Below are positions 17,191 to 26,001 of a DNA stretch of 64,000 nucleotides, piece by piece. The notes beneath the pieces were generated by a model. The model was not told the origin of the DNA and made no database searches. It saw nothing but the letters and a program-made list of their open reading frames with translations. Positions within the stretch are counted from its first letter, which is position 1. Every line of letters starts with the position of its first letter. The translations under genes were made by a program, and so were the position numbers. Origin of the DNA: G965197005 sp965197005 (GTDB taxonomy: Bacteria; Pseudomonadota; Gammaproteobacteria; Pseudomonadales; Oceanobacteraceae); assembly GCA_965197005.1 (NCBI GenBank), contig OZ239982.1, positions 620,001 through 684,000 of the forward strand. The letters run 5' to 3'.

Positions 17191-17294
17191 GAAGAATAAC
17201 CCTCATTACATTGATGGCTATTATGTATTTGTCAGTGAAATTGAAGAATAACCCTCATTACATTGATGGCTATTATGTATTTGTCAGTGAAATG
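17191..17294 (+). repeat. 52-bp tandem duplication causing the frameshift
   Basis: Copy one 17191-17242 and copy two 17243-17294 start GAAGAATAACCC and run through GTCAGTGAAAT; 51 bases are identical. As 52 is not a multiple of three, the second copy puts the first frame into a stop at 17249-17251 and moves the tail out of frame. Confidence 0.95.
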
Positions 17295-17810
17295 GCAGCA
17301 GATGTTTATCCTAATGGATTATTTAATCTTATCTCTGGCTATCAGGCGCAGATTAAGCACACTTTTAGTAAAATGCAAAATTGGCAGCCTTCTGCTAGTT
17401 TAATGCTTGTTACTTACGAGCAGAAACTACAGGATATTAAAGCAGGTTATTACAGCAAACCTGAAGCCATTATAGTGCGTAATCAACTGCTTAAAGACAT
17501 TGATGCGCTCAGCGCAAAAGACGCAGCTTGGAGTGCATTTAATACCCGCATTACGCAAATGAATAATGACCTTGCAAGTAAAGACCCTAGAATTGCTGCC
17601 AGCTTAAAGTTTACCAACGCACAGAAACAAGATTGGAGCAATAGATATGTTGCCTATCAAACAAAACGTGATGCACTTATCGCTAAGTTAGAGCCGACTG
17701 GGGAGAAAACCTTAGCGCAAATTAAGGCTCGTATGCAGGCGATATTAGCAGAGGTTAAAACCCAAATTAAAACATTATATCCCTAAGCTGTTGCTGTATA
17801 AGATAACCAC

Positions 17811-17841
17811 AAACCCTTGCTGCATAAGCAAGGGTTTTTTT
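17811..17841 (+). terminator. Rho-independent terminator of the lipoprotein gene
   Basis: AAACCCTTGC (17811-17820) and GCAAGGGTTT (17828-17837) form a 10-bp perfect stem with a 7-nt loop and a T-run. It lies 25 bp past the stop of the restored lipoprotein frame. Confidence 0.9.
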
Positions 17842-17906
17842 ATGTGTGCAATTTGCTATGAATGCTTTAAAATGCTTGCTCTTTAGGTTTGGCGTGAGGG
17901 ATTTTA

Positions 17907-18926
17907 GTGCGTATTGTGTATTTATTAATGGTAAGTTTTGTTGTGGGCTGGCTGACAGTATGTCCAGCGTATGCACTACAGGTTACTAAACTTTATGAAG
18001 TCAGTATTCATGTTGACACTCAAGATGCTAGTGAGCGCAAAGCTGCCTTGCAAGAGGGCATTCAGCAGGTGCTAATTAAAGTATCAGGTCATGCTAGTAC
18101 CTTACAAGATAGCTATATTCAAAATCAAATTCGTATAGTAAATAATTATATTAAAAGTTATAGATATCGCAAAGATAAACGCTCTGGTGGTTTTTGGTTA
18201 GATGTTGATTTTGCGAAACATAAGATTAATACGCTGTTAAATAAGCAGAAAAAGCCGCTTTGGGGCAGTAGCCGTCCTGTCACATTGGTATGGTTGGCAA
18301 ATAATAAACAGCCTACAGCAAGTATTGTGTATGCAGATGATGGCGATATAAAGCCTGATGTGCTTAATGCCATGGATGAACGTGGATTACCTGTTCGTTT
18401 TCCACAGCCTCGCCATTCTTTAACTCCTGAGCAAATTACCCAGCAGGCAATGCTGGCGGTCAAAGAAAAGTCAAAGGCGTACCAAGCCGATGCTGTTGTT
18501 GTTGGCACATTGCAAGAGAAACATAGCCAATGGCGGTTTTATGGGCGTTTTTTAACTATGCAAAAGCAATTTAATATGCATTTTAGTGCAGATAGCAAGC
18601 AAGCATTAATGCGCCGTTTGGCGGCTTTTTTGGGTGAGAAGTTAGCCAATCAGTATGCTGTTGTTTTACCTACTGCCATGCAGCAAAGTCATTATCAATT
18701 AAGCGTTAAAGGTATTAGTGATTTTCAAACATATTATGGTTTGTTAACTTATTTGCGTAGTAAAACAGGCATTGAGCAAGTGTTACCAAGTAAAGTACAG
18801 GGCAGCACTTTGGTGTTGACTTTAAAGTTATCTTTGCCTTGGTCGCAGGTTATACCTGTCTTACGTGCGGAGCAAAAATTGCTTGTCGATAGGCAAGATA
18901 AACAATTTTGGCGTTGGTACCCATAG
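17907..18926 (+). CDS. DUF2066 domain protein, secreted
   Basis: The 339-residue protein starts at GTG behind GAGGGA and has a signal peptide (VSFVVGWLTVCPAYA). The mature N-terminal part, LYEVSIHVDTQDASERKAALQEG, and IRIVNNYIKSYRYRK are typical of DUF2066, a periplasmic family of unknown function usually encoded just before hda in gammaproteobacteria. That arrangement is kept: hda starts 3 bp downstream. No catalytic motif is recognised. Confidence 0.85.
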   Translation: MRIVYLLMVSFVVGWLTVCPAYALQVTKLYEVSIHVDTQDASERKAALQEGIQQVLIKVSGHASTLQDSYIQNQIRIVNNYIKSYRYRKDKRSGGFWLDVDFAKHKINTLLNKQKKPLWGSSRPVTLVWLANNKQPTASIVYADDGDIKPDVLNAMDERGLPVRFPQPRHSLTPEQITQQAMLAVKEKSKAYQADAVVVGTLQEKHSQWRFYGRFLTMQKQFNMHFSADSKQALMRRLAAFLGEKLANQYAVVLPTAMQQSHYQLSVKGISDFQTYYGLLTYLRSKTGIEQVLPSKVQGSTLVLTLKLSLPWSQVIPVLRAEQKLLVDRQDKQFWRWYP

Positions 18927-18929
18927 TGT

Positions 18930-19640
18930 ATGCCCAATAAACAACTGACCCTTGCGGTTAATATTAAAGAAAATTTAACATTTGATAATTTTCTGGAGAC
19001 TCAAGAGCAAACATTGGTGAGCACTTTAAAAAAACAGTGGCATACAGATGGTGATGGCTTTATTTATTTGTTGGGCAAACCTGCTTCGGGTTGTAGTCAT
19101 TTATTGCAAGCTGCTTGTGATTATGCTTTTAAAAAAGGACACCAAAGTTTGTATTTGCCGCTATCGCTGTTTATTAAGGAAACACCAGATAGCCTATTAG
19201 GGCTAGAAAAATACCCTTTATTGGCGGTGGATAATATTGAAGAGTTACAGGGTAATTTAGCTTGGCAACAAGCATTTTTGCATTTATATCATCGTCTACA
19301 AAGTTGTGATGGACATTTGTTGATTAGCTCTAATATTGCACCTAAACAGCTTAATTTAGAGTTAAAAGATTTAGACTCTCGTTTGCGTAGTGCCTTATTA
19401 TTAAAGGTACATGAGCTAAATGATGAAGAAAAACAACAGGCCTTGATTTTGCGTGCAAAAAATCAAGGGTTAATTATTGATAAGAAAGTGGCGCATTATA
19501 TTTTGGTCCATTCTTTAAGGGATATGCATCAACTCCAATCTTTATTAGATACTTTAAGTGCAGAATCTCTGGCAGAAAAACGCCTTATTACCATACCTTT
19601 TGTTAAGCAAGTGTTAGATGCAATTAAGAAAAATAATTGA
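18930..19640 (+). CDS. hda: DnaA regulatory inactivator Hda
   Basis: This 236-residue DnaA-like AAA+ protein works with the sliding clamp to stimulate ATP hydrolysis by DnaA and limit re-initiation of replication. The N-terminus KQLTLAVNI fits the clamp-binding motif. IYLLGKPASGCSHLLQAA is the degenerate Walker A of Hda, LLAVDNIEEL the Walker B-like block and LDSRLRSALLLKV the box VII-like arginine region. The C-terminal DNA-binding domain of DnaA is absent, as expected. Confidence 0.88.
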   Translation: MPNKQLTLAVNIKENLTFDNFLETQEQTLVSTLKKQWHTDGDGFIYLLGKPASGCSHLLQAACDYAFKKGHQSLYLPLSLFIKETPDSLLGLEKYPLLAVDNIEELQGNLAWQQAFLHLYHRLQSCDGHLLISSNIAPKQLNLELKDLDSRLRSALLLKVHELNDEEKQQALILRAKNQGLIIDKKVAHYILVHSLRDMHQLQSLLDTLSAESLAEKRLITIPFVKQVLDAIKKNN

Positions 19641-19718
19641 CCTAATAGGAAGACTGAAAGTAGCCATCATGCTAATATGCGCATTGGTATTTTATATTAT
19701 TAATTCAAAGGAAAAATC

Positions 19719-19958
19719 ATGCAAAAAGTTACTATTTTTGGTCGTCCCGGTTGCGGCTTTTGTATTCGTGCTAAAGAATTATGTGAAAAAGAGGGGCTAA
19801 ATTTTAGCTATGTCGATATTCAAGCAGAAGGCATTAGTAAGGCAGACTTAGAGAAAACAGTTGGTAAGCCAGTTGCAACCGTGCCTCAAATTTTTATTGG
19901 TAAAGAGCATATTGGTGGTTATACGGAATTTGCTAGCTGGTACCAAAATCATAAATAG
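19719..19958 (+). CDS. grxA: GrxA-type dithiol glutaredoxin
   Basis: The 79-residue glutaredoxin has an active site GRPGCGFCIRAKEL (CGFC), the cis-Pro loop ATVPQIFIG and GGYTEF, matching the GrxA group. It reduces protein disulfides and glutathione mixed disulfides in the cytoplasm. A good AAAGGAAAA ribosome-binding site precedes the ATG. It ends directly against a convergent gene. It could also help recycle the PGdx peroxidase 8 kb away. Confidence 0.92.
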   Translation: MQKVTIFGRPGCGFCIRAKELCEKEGLNFSYVDIQAEGISKADLEKTVGKPVATVPQIFIGKEHIGGYTEFASWYQNHK

Positions 19959-20483
19959 TTAAAACTGATACCCCAGTAGTAGCTGTATTAGCCATACTTT
20001 GGGGTATTTTCCTCTTATTTTAGAATAATCTGAGTTATCTCGATAATTACCTGCTAAGTCAATCTGTATGCGGTCAATTTGCATACCAATACCCGTATTC
20101 CAACCCCAACCATAGTATTTGCCTGTTTTTGCTCCTTGAGAAAATCGATGCTTTTCATAATGCCAAGCAGGGCCTGTGTAAGCTCTAAATCCAGGTTTGT
20201 TTAAGCCAATACCCCAAAAGATTTGGGTTTCAAACCCCCAGTAAGATTCCTCACTGCTGTCTTTTTTGCCATAGAGTAAAAAGCGTGAGCCGCTATGCTC
20301 AGTTTCAGGCATTTCTAAAAACAAGCTGAGTGCTTTAGATTGTCCATTGCCAACCGCTGGCGTGGTATCTAGCATGACCATGCCTAAACCCATGCGTAAA
20401 TTACTGGCTTTCTCACTGTATGCAGGTGAATTAAAAATAATAGTGCAAGTTGCTAAAAAAATAGAAAAAAACTGTATATTCAT
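19959..20483 (-). CDS. Small outer-membrane beta-barrel-like protein, unknown
   Basis: This 174-residue protein has a signal peptide (about residues 1-23, ending PAYS) and alternating aromatic/polar strands, with many Gly/Tyr/Trp (YYGWGWNTGIGMQI) and a terminal LLGYQF. Ending in Phe is typical of outer-membrane barrels. Size suggests an 8-strand barrel. I do not recognise a family. It sits between convergent grxA and divergent trpB. Confidence 0.6.
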   Translation of the reverse strand: MNIQFFSIFLATCTIIFNSPAYSEKASNLRMGLGMVMLDTTPAVGNGQSKALSLFLEMPETEHSGSRFLLYGKKDSSEESYWGFETQIFWGIGLNKPGFRAYTGPAWHYEKHRFSQGAKTGKYYGWGWNTGIGMQIDRIQIDLAGNYRDNSDYSKIRGKYPKVWLIQLLLGYQF

Positions 20484-20577
20484 ACTTTGGATTAACCTCT
20501 AATATTAAAAATCATGTTACCATTTTGCATTCTATAAACCAGTTATTTTTTATGTGACAACAGATAAGGAAAAGAAC

Positions 20578-21774
20578 ATGCAAGATACATTAGCAATGCC
20601 TAACGAGCAAGGTTATTTTGGCGAATATGGTGGTCAGGTTGTGTCACCTAATATGGTTAAAATTATGAATGATATCAGTCGTGCATACGATGAAGTTTCT
20701 CATTTAGACTCTTTTAAACGAGAGCTACAGCAGCTCAATGCAGATTATGTAGGTCGTCCTAGCCCTATTTATTTTGCTCAACGCTTAACTGATGCTATAG
20801 GTGGTGCGCGCATTTTTTTTAAACGTGAAGATTTAAACCACACAGGTGCTCATAAAATTAACCATTCTATAGGCGAAGCACTGTTAGCTAAATATATGGG
20901 TAAAACTAAAGTATTAGCGGAGACTGGCGCAGGACAACATGGTGTTGCATTGGCGACTGCTTGTGCGTTAGTTGGCATCGAGTGTGAAATTCATATGGGT
21001 GAGGTTGATATTGCTAAAGAGCACCCAAATGTGACTAAAATGAAAATTTTAGGCTGTAAATTAGTCCCCGTAACTAGAGGTACACGTACTTTAAAAGATG
21101 CAGTAGACAGTGCTTTTGAAGAATACTTAAAAGACCCAGAACACTTTTTTTATGCTATAGGTTCGGTGGTAGGTCCACACCCTTTTCCTAAAATGGTGCG
21201 TGATTTTCAAAGTATTGTGGGTTATGAAGCTCGCCAACAATTTTTAGATAAACAAGGTCAATTACCTGATTATTTAGTTGCCTGTGTAGGCGGAGGCTGT
21301 AATGCTATTGGTTTGTTTACTGCTTTTTTAGAAGATAAAAATGTGCGTATGGTGGGTGTTGAGCCAGCGGGAAGGGGGCTAGATACGCCTGATCATGCTG
21401 CAACTTTAACGCTTGGTACAAAAGGTGCTATCCATGGTTTTGAGTGTTACACCTTGCAAGATGAGCAGGGCGAGCCGTTGCCTGTTTATTCTATTGCTTC
21501 AGGTTTGGATTATCCTGGTGTTGGCCCACAGCACTGTCATTTAAAGGATATTGGACGGGTTGATTATACCGCCATTACTGACGATGAATGTCTTGATGCG
21601 TTTATGCAAACTTCACGCTTGGAAGGCATCATTCCTGCTTTAGAAAGCGCACATGCTATTGCCCAAGCAATGAAAATGGCAAAAGATTTGCCAGCAAGTG
21701 ATAGTATTTTGGTTAATCTTTCAGGACGAGGAGATAAGGATGCAGATTTTGTGGCAGAAAAACTAAAGTTATAG
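20578..21774 (+). CDS. trpB: Tryptophan synthase beta chain
   Basis: TrpB condenses indole and serine to tryptophan using PLP. I chose ATG 20578 (398 residues, behind TAAGGA) over a GTG 24 bp upstream. Family blocks are clear: FGEYGGQVV, KREDLNHTGAHKINH with the PLP Lys in HTGAHK, ETGAGQHG, the phosphate-binding GGGCNAIGLF and LSGRGDKD. trpA is not adjacent: genes on both sides point the other way, so trpB is on its own. Confidence 0.95.
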   Translation: MQDTLAMPNEQGYFGEYGGQVVSPNMVKIMNDISRAYDEVSHLDSFKRELQQLNADYVGRPSPIYFAQRLTDAIGGARIFFKREDLNHTGAHKINHSIGEALLAKYMGKTKVLAETGAGQHGVALATACALVGIECEIHMGEVDIAKEHPNVTKMKILGCKLVPVTRGTRTLKDAVDSAFEEYLKDPEHFFYAIGSVVGPHPFPKMVRDFQSIVGYEARQQFLDKQGQLPDYLVACVGGGCNAIGLFTAFLEDKNVRMVGVEPAGRGLDTPDHAATLTLGTKGAIHGFECYTLQDEQGEPLPVYSIASGLDYPGVGPQHCHLKDIGRVDYTAITDDECLDAFMQTSRLEGIIPALESAHAIAQAMKMAKDLPASDSILVNLSGRGDKDADFVAEKLKL

Positions 21775-21789
21775 TTTATTGATGATTTG

Positions 21790-21838
21790 AGCGTCTTTTA
21801 AGACATGCCAATACAGGCTTTTAAAGGCGCTTTTTTTT
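21790..21838 (+). terminator. Terminator between trpB and ccmI
   Basis: AGCGTCTTTTAAG and CTTTTAAAGGCGCT form a long imperfect stem with a G-U pair, followed by eight T at 21831-21838. It lies between the convergent trpB and ccm operons. Confidence 0.65.
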
Positions 21839-21856
21839 GGATTATTGATTGCGTTG

Positions 21857-23062
21857 TTAGTTAATAAGCGGTTGGTTAATAACTAGGGTCACAGGTTTGG
21901 GATTGTTGGTGCTGACGTTTTCTAACCGTCCTTGCCAATCTCCTGTTTGCGCCTTGACTTGCCCGTTTTTAGAAAGACGGGCAGTGAGGCTAACCTGTTT
22001 GACATCGGCAAGGGTTTTATTGGTTTGCATAAGTTGGCGTGAACTTAGGGTAACCTGCATCGGCAGGTCTTTTACTCTTAAACGCTTGGCGGCAATAGGT
22101 ATGGGCGAGCCGCTGTTGTCGCGTGCAATTAAAAAGATAATATCATTCTCTTTACTTTGGGCTTTGGCTTTTTTGCTTAAACTTAAATTTACTTTTATTT
22201 CTACAGGGGCAAGCCAGCTTAAATCCATTTTTTTGCCTTGCTGTTGGAGTCGTTGGGCAGCTACTTTTATGCCTTTTTCTAAGGCTTGTTTTTCTGAACT
22301 TGGAGGTAAGATTTGCCACATTTTGCGCCAGTGTGTAATGGCTTTTTCAAAGTAGCCTAGTTCAAATGCAAGCATACCTGCAATACCGAGTGTGCCCATA
22401 CGTTCTGGCATAATTGCAAGGGATTGCTCTAAGAGTTGGTAATCTTTTAGGCTGGCTTTTTTGTTATTTGCAAAAAATCGTGCTTGGGCAAGGTCGGCAA
22501 GGGTAGCAGCTCTATCTTGTTGATTTTCTTCGGGGATATTGTCGAGCAATTTTTTTAGGACTGTTTCTGCTTGGGCATAGTCTGCTTGAGCACTTAAAAA
22601 TTGCCCTAATAAATATTGCCATTCAAGCTGTTTAGGCTGTTTTTTAATAACAAGATACATGTTGTTAATGAGGGTTTGGTTTTCTTGTTCGTTTAAATTA
22701 GTGGTCGCAGCCTTGGTAAGTAAGTTGGTGGTTTGTAGCTCTTTTTCTGCACCCCAAAGCTGATAGAAGCCATAAGTTATTGCAAAAGTTAAACCTGCAA
22801 GTAATGGAATAAACCAAATGGGGGCACGGGTATCGCTGGCAAAATCTTGGGCTTTTTGTTGCTGATTTAGCAGTTCTTTATCTAGCTCTAGCAGTAAAAG
22901 CTGTTGGCTTTCAATATCTAGCTCACTGTGTTTTATTTCTTGCTGGCGCTGTTGGTAGTTTTTGAGATTAAGCCTTTGTTGTAAGTCTTTATCGAAGGGT
23001 TTTGGACGATAAAAAACAAATAGAAGCAGACATAAAAATAAAGTGAGTAATAACCAAGTCAT
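21857..23062 (-). CDS. ccmI: Cytochrome c maturation protein CcmI
   Basis: CcmI holds apocytochrome c for haem attachment with CcmF and CcmH. The 401-residue protein has two membrane helices (about residues 2-18 and 80-102), with the basic, Gln-rich cytoplasmic segment DLQQRLNLKNYQQRQQEIKH between them. The periplasmic TPR region (about 125-260, with LEWQYLLGQFLSAQADYAQAE) is followed by a C-terminal beta-rich domain. It is the last gene of the ccm operon and overlaps ccmH by 4 bp. Confidence 0.9.
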   Translation of the reverse strand: MTWLLLTLFLCLLLFVFYRPKPFDKDLQQRLNLKNYQQRQQEIKHSELDIESQQLLLLELDKELLNQQQKAQDFASDTRAPIWFIPLLAGLTFAITYGFYQLWGAEKELQTTNLLTKAATTNLNEQENQTLINNMYLVIKKQPKQLEWQYLLGQFLSAQADYAQAETVLKKLLDNIPEENQQDRAATLADLAQARFFANNKKASLKDYQLLEQSLAIMPERMGTLGIAGMLAFELGYFEKAITHWRKMWQILPPSSEKQALEKGIKVAAQRLQQQGKKMDLSWLAPVEIKVNLSLSKKAKAQSKENDIIFLIARDNSGSPIPIAAKRLRVKDLPMQVTLSSRQLMQTNKTLADVKQVSLTARLSKNGQVKAQTGDWQGRLENVSTNNPKPVTLVINQPLIN

Positions 23063-23523
23063 TTTTCATTTTCTCCTGTTTGTTGTTTGAGTTTGTCCAA
23101 AAGTGCTTGTTGTTCAGGGGTTAAGGGGGTTACTTGCGTGTTTTTTTTAGGTTTAAAGGCAATAAGTAGTGCAATACCTATAGCTAAAAATAAAGCAGGT
23201 AAGCCCCAAAGTAATAGGGTTTTATTGCTAAGAGCGGGTTTATAACGTACAAAATCACCATAGCGTGCAACCATGTAATCAATAATTTGCTGATCATCTT
23301 TGCCTGCTAACATTAATTCATAAACCTTATTGCGTAAGTCGCCAGCTACGGGGGAGTTGGAGTCTGCAAGATTTTGATTTTGGCATTTAGGACAGCGTAG
23401 CTGTTCATTTAACTCTTGAAAACGCTGCTCTTGTTGTGCATCTGCAAAAGGATATTTGTAACCCTGTATTACCGCCCATAAAGGACTACTGATAAGTAAG
23501 CATAATAACAATAGGTGTTTCAT
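23059..23523 (-). CDS. ccmH: Cytochrome c maturation protein CcmH
   Basis: This 154-residue membrane-anchored thiol oxidoreductase keeps the apocytochrome CXXCH cysteines reduced. The start at 23523 gives a signal peptide (HLLLLCLLISSPLWA) and overlaps ccmG by 4 bp. The LRCPKCQNQNLADSN active-site motif follows at about residues 36-50, and one helix at about 103-121 anchors the protein. The C-terminal TPR part is a separate gene (ccmI). Confidence 0.92.
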   Translation of the reverse strand: MKHLLLLCLLISSPLWAVIQGYKYPFADAQQEQRFQELNEQLRCPKCQNQNLADSNSPVAGDLRNKVYELMLAGKDDQQIIDYMVARYGDFVRYKPALSNKTLLLWGLPALFLAIGIALLIAFKPKKNTQVTPLTPEQQALLDKLKQQTGENEK

Positions 23524-24041
23524 TGCATTGCCTCGTAATCGGCTTGCAATGTACGCCAAACTTTGGCATTTAAGTCACCAATATATTTGCCACGAATAAT
23601 GCCTTGACTGTCAATTAAAAATGTTTCTGGAGCACCATAGACACCTAAATCCAACCCTAGTGAACCCTGTTTATCAACAATAACTTGTTGGTAGGGGTTG
23701 TCTAAATCCTGTAGCCAGCGTTTTGCCTTAGCAGAATCATCTTTATAATTAATGCCAATAATGATGATGCCCTGAGCTTTTAATTGGTTTAAATATTGAT
23801 GCTCTTGACGACAGGTTGGACACCAAGTTGCCCAGACATTAATTAACATGGGTTTGCCGATTATGTCTTGATTGGTTATTGGCTTATCTGTTAGTAAGTT
23901 AGGTAAAGAGAAAGAGGGTATGGGTTTACCTACCAGAGGCGAGGGTAATTTTTCTTTATCTCGGTTATCTAATTGTAGCCAAAAAAGACCCCCTAATAGG
24001 ATAAATAAAATCAACGGCAAGGTTAAAATCAGTTTTTTCAT
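23520..24041 (-). CDS. ccmG: Thiol:disulfide interchange protein CcmG/DsbE
   Basis: This 173-residue thioredoxin-fold protein is anchored by an N-terminal helix (LILTLPLILFILLGGLFWL). It has the active site VWATWCPTCRQEHQYL and the cis-Pro loop GVYGAPETFLID with the family's Gly-Ala-Pro-Glu-Thr. It supplies reducing power to apocytochrome cysteines in the periplasm. The ATG at 24041 is preferred to an upstream start because it opens directly on the anchor. It lies 10 bp after ccmF. Confidence 0.93.
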   Translation of the reverse strand: MKKLILTLPLILFILLGGLFWLQLDNRDKEKLPSPLVGKPIPSFSLPNLLTDKPITNQDIIGKPMLINVWATWCPTCRQEHQYLNQLKAQGIIIIGINYKDDSAKAKRWLQDLDNPYQQVIVDKQGSLGLDLGVYGAPETFLIDSQGIIRGKYIGDLNAKVWRTLQADYEAMQ

Positions 24042-24051
24042 TTTAATAGAC

Positions 24052-26001
24052 CTAAGTTGCTTTTGGGGTTTTGCGATAGCGTTTGTCAAATAGAGCAAGC
24101 AGTCCACCTAATGCCATTAATATGGCACCTAACCAAACCCAGCGCATAAAAGGTTTATATTGTACACGTACTGCCCAAGTATTATGGTTGAGCTTTTCGC
24201 CCATACTGATATAAATGTCACGCCATAAGCTCCAGTGGATTGCTGCTTCGGTTAGGGTGTTTTTGCGTACTGGATAAAAGCGTTTTTCAGCAGCCAGTTT
24301 ATGTACTAGATGTTGCTGCTGGTAAATAGCAAAATGTCCGATATCTGTTAGGTAGTTTGCACCCTGTTGTTTTTCATATTCAATACTTTCAATCCGATAC
24401 TGTCCTAGCTGGATACTTTGGCCTGCAGTCATCTTGATAGAATGTTCTTCACTATAGGCAGAGACCAGAGCAATACCTATGGCACTAACGCCAATACCTA
24501 AATGCGCCAGTTGCATACCCCAGAAGCTCGCAGAGAGCATCGTTAGGCGGTGTAACTTGAATTTGGTTTTATCTAAACTATCGAGCACTAAAATGCTTAT
24601 TAACCAGGCTACGAGAGCCACGGTTAAGCATACTTGCCAAGGATACCCTGCCTGAAATAGGCTTGGGATTAAACCTGCTAAAACCAGTGCGACAAGGAGG
24701 GCGGGCCAAGTAAGTTTAAATAAGCGTATTCCACTATCTTTACGCCATCTTGTTAAGCCACCTATACCAACAGCGGCAATTAGGATTAGTGCTAGAGGGT
24801 TAAATAAACTATTAAACCAAGCTGCACCAACAGATAGTTTTCCTAGACCTAAAAAGTCATAGGCTAAAGGATATAAAGTGCCAATGAGTACGGTTAGAGC
24901 AGCGACTACCAATAATAGATTATTGACCAATAATAGGCTTTCCCTAGAAAGCCAACCATAGCTGGCATTACTACTAAAACGTGCTGCTTTAAAGGCATAT
25001 AAAAGTAAAGAACCACCAACACAAAAACCCAATAATGCGAGGATAAAAACGCCTCTTTCTGGATCGGAGGCAAACGCATGTACTGAGGTTAAAACGCCTG
25101 AGCGTACTAAAAAAGTGCCTAGTAAACTTAAAGAAAAGGCAAAGATTGCAAGTAACAGAGTCCAACTTTTAAACATGCCGCGTTTTTCGGTTACCGCCAG
25201 TGAATGAATTAAGGCAGTGGCAACCAGCCAAGGCATTAATGAGGCATTTTCAACTGGATCCCAAAACCACCAACCTCCCCAGCCTAGCTCGTAATATGCC
25301 CACCAACTACCTAGGGCAATGCCTATGGTTAAAAAGACCCAAGCAATATTCGTCCAAGGTCTTGCCCATTTTGCCCAGGTGGCATCGAGTTGTCCGCTAA
25401 GAAGTGCCGTTAAAGCAAAGGCAAAGGCAACGGATAAGCCTACATAACCCATATATAAAGTGGGAGGGTGGACGATGAGTCCAAAATCTTGCAGTAATGG
25501 GTTTAAGTCGGCTCCGTCGTTGGGCACATTGGGCAAAATACGTGAAAATGGATTAGAGGTTTCAATCGTAAACCACAAAAAACCAACTGCAACCAGTCCC
25601 ATAATCATCAATACACTGGCGACAATGTTTATCGGTAAACTACGGCTAAAAAAGGCGACCGCCATGCCCCATGCTCCAAGTAAGGTTACCCATAGCAATA
25701 GTGAGCCCTCATGAGCACCCCATACGGCACTGATTTTATATATTATGGGTAATGCGCTGTTGCTGTTTGCAGCGACATAACTTACGGAGAAGTCGTCGTT
25801 AATAAAAGCAATGGTTAAGATACAAAAGCTGGCGAGTAAAAATAGGCTTTGAGCAATGGCAATAGGACGGGCAAATTCTAATAGCCAGACCTTGCGCTTA
25901 GTCAAGCCCAAAGCTGGTATAATAACTTGAAAAATAGCCAAGGCAAAGGCGGTAAGTAAACAGTATTGCCCGTATTCAGCTGTTAATGGTAAATGCTGCA
26001 T
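24052..26001 (-). CDS. ccmF: Haem lyase CcmF
   Basis: This 649-residue polytopic protein ligates haem to apocytochrome c. The WWAYYELGWGGWWFWDPVEN tryptophan-rich haem-handling segment (about residues 235-254) and the following ENASLMPWL are clear. About 15 hydrophobic segments and the large periplasmic domain near the C-terminus are also visible. It overlaps ccmE by one base. Length is normal. Confidence 0.96.
   Translation of the reverse strand: MQHLPLTAEYGQYCLLTAFALAIFQVIIPALGLTKRKVWLLEFARPIAIAQSLFLLASFCILTIAFINDDFSVSYVAANSNSALPIIYKISAVWGAHEGSLLLWVTLLGAWGMAVAFFSRSLPINIVASVLMIMGLVAVGFLWFTIETSNPFSRILPNVPNDGADLNPLLQDFGLIVHPPTLYMGYVGLSVAFAFALTALLSGQLDATWAKWARPWTNIAWVFLTIGIALGSWWAYYELGWGGWWFWDPVENASLMPWLVATALIHSLAVTEKRGMFKSWTLLLAIFAFSLSLLGTFLVRSGVLTSVHAFASDPERGVFILALLGFCVGGSLLLYAFKAARFSSNASYGWLSRESLLLVNNLLLVVAALTVLIGTLYPLAYDFLGLGKLSVGAAWFNSLFNPLALILIAAVGIGGLTRWRKDSGIRLFKLTWPALLVALVLAGLIPSLFQAGYPWQVCLTVALVAWLISILVLDSLDKTKFKLHRLTMLSASFWGMQLAHLGIGVSAIGIALVSAYSEEHSIKMTAGQSIQLGQYRIESIEYEKQQGANYLTDIGHFAIYQQQHLVHKLAAEKRFYPVRKNTLTEAAIHWSLWRDIYISMGEKLNHNTWAVRVQYKPFMRWVWLGAILMALGGLLALFDKRYRKTPKAT

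Larger units (their letters stand above)
14768..17786 (+). pseudogene. Large discoidin-domain lipoprotein gene, frameshifted by a 52-bp tandem duplication
   Basis: The 5' part encodes an 827-residue lipoprotein that stops at 17251 with YYVFVSEIEE. The rest continues in another frame to 17786. Removing one copy of the 52-bp repeat (17191-17242 or 17243-17294) restores a single frame of 988 residues. Layout: lipobox LILTAC (Cys24); Ser/Asn linker; two related modules around DYQYSVDNGVTWQEV and DYEYSLDQGASWLAI; three exact 16-residue repeats (about 228-275); an F5/8 type C discoidin domain (about 337-470, NIALNKTVTTSS to YSIFEVEV); a third module at FDYEYTVDGGHTWQFV; a DUF1566-like region (about 690-820); and, past the break, an alpha-helical tail. 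It is probably a surface adhesin or glycan-binding protein. In this copy the tail is lost, unless the duplication is reversible. Confidence 0.8.

Noticed and set aside
17211..17786. Independent 191-residue gene
   Set aside because: Its start overlaps the duplicated 52 bp and it has no ribosome-binding site or proper start; it is the displaced C-terminus of the lipoprotein.
24052..26001. Overlapping plus-strand frames within ccmF and valS
   Set aside because: Codon pattern and conserved motifs all support the minus-strand genes.
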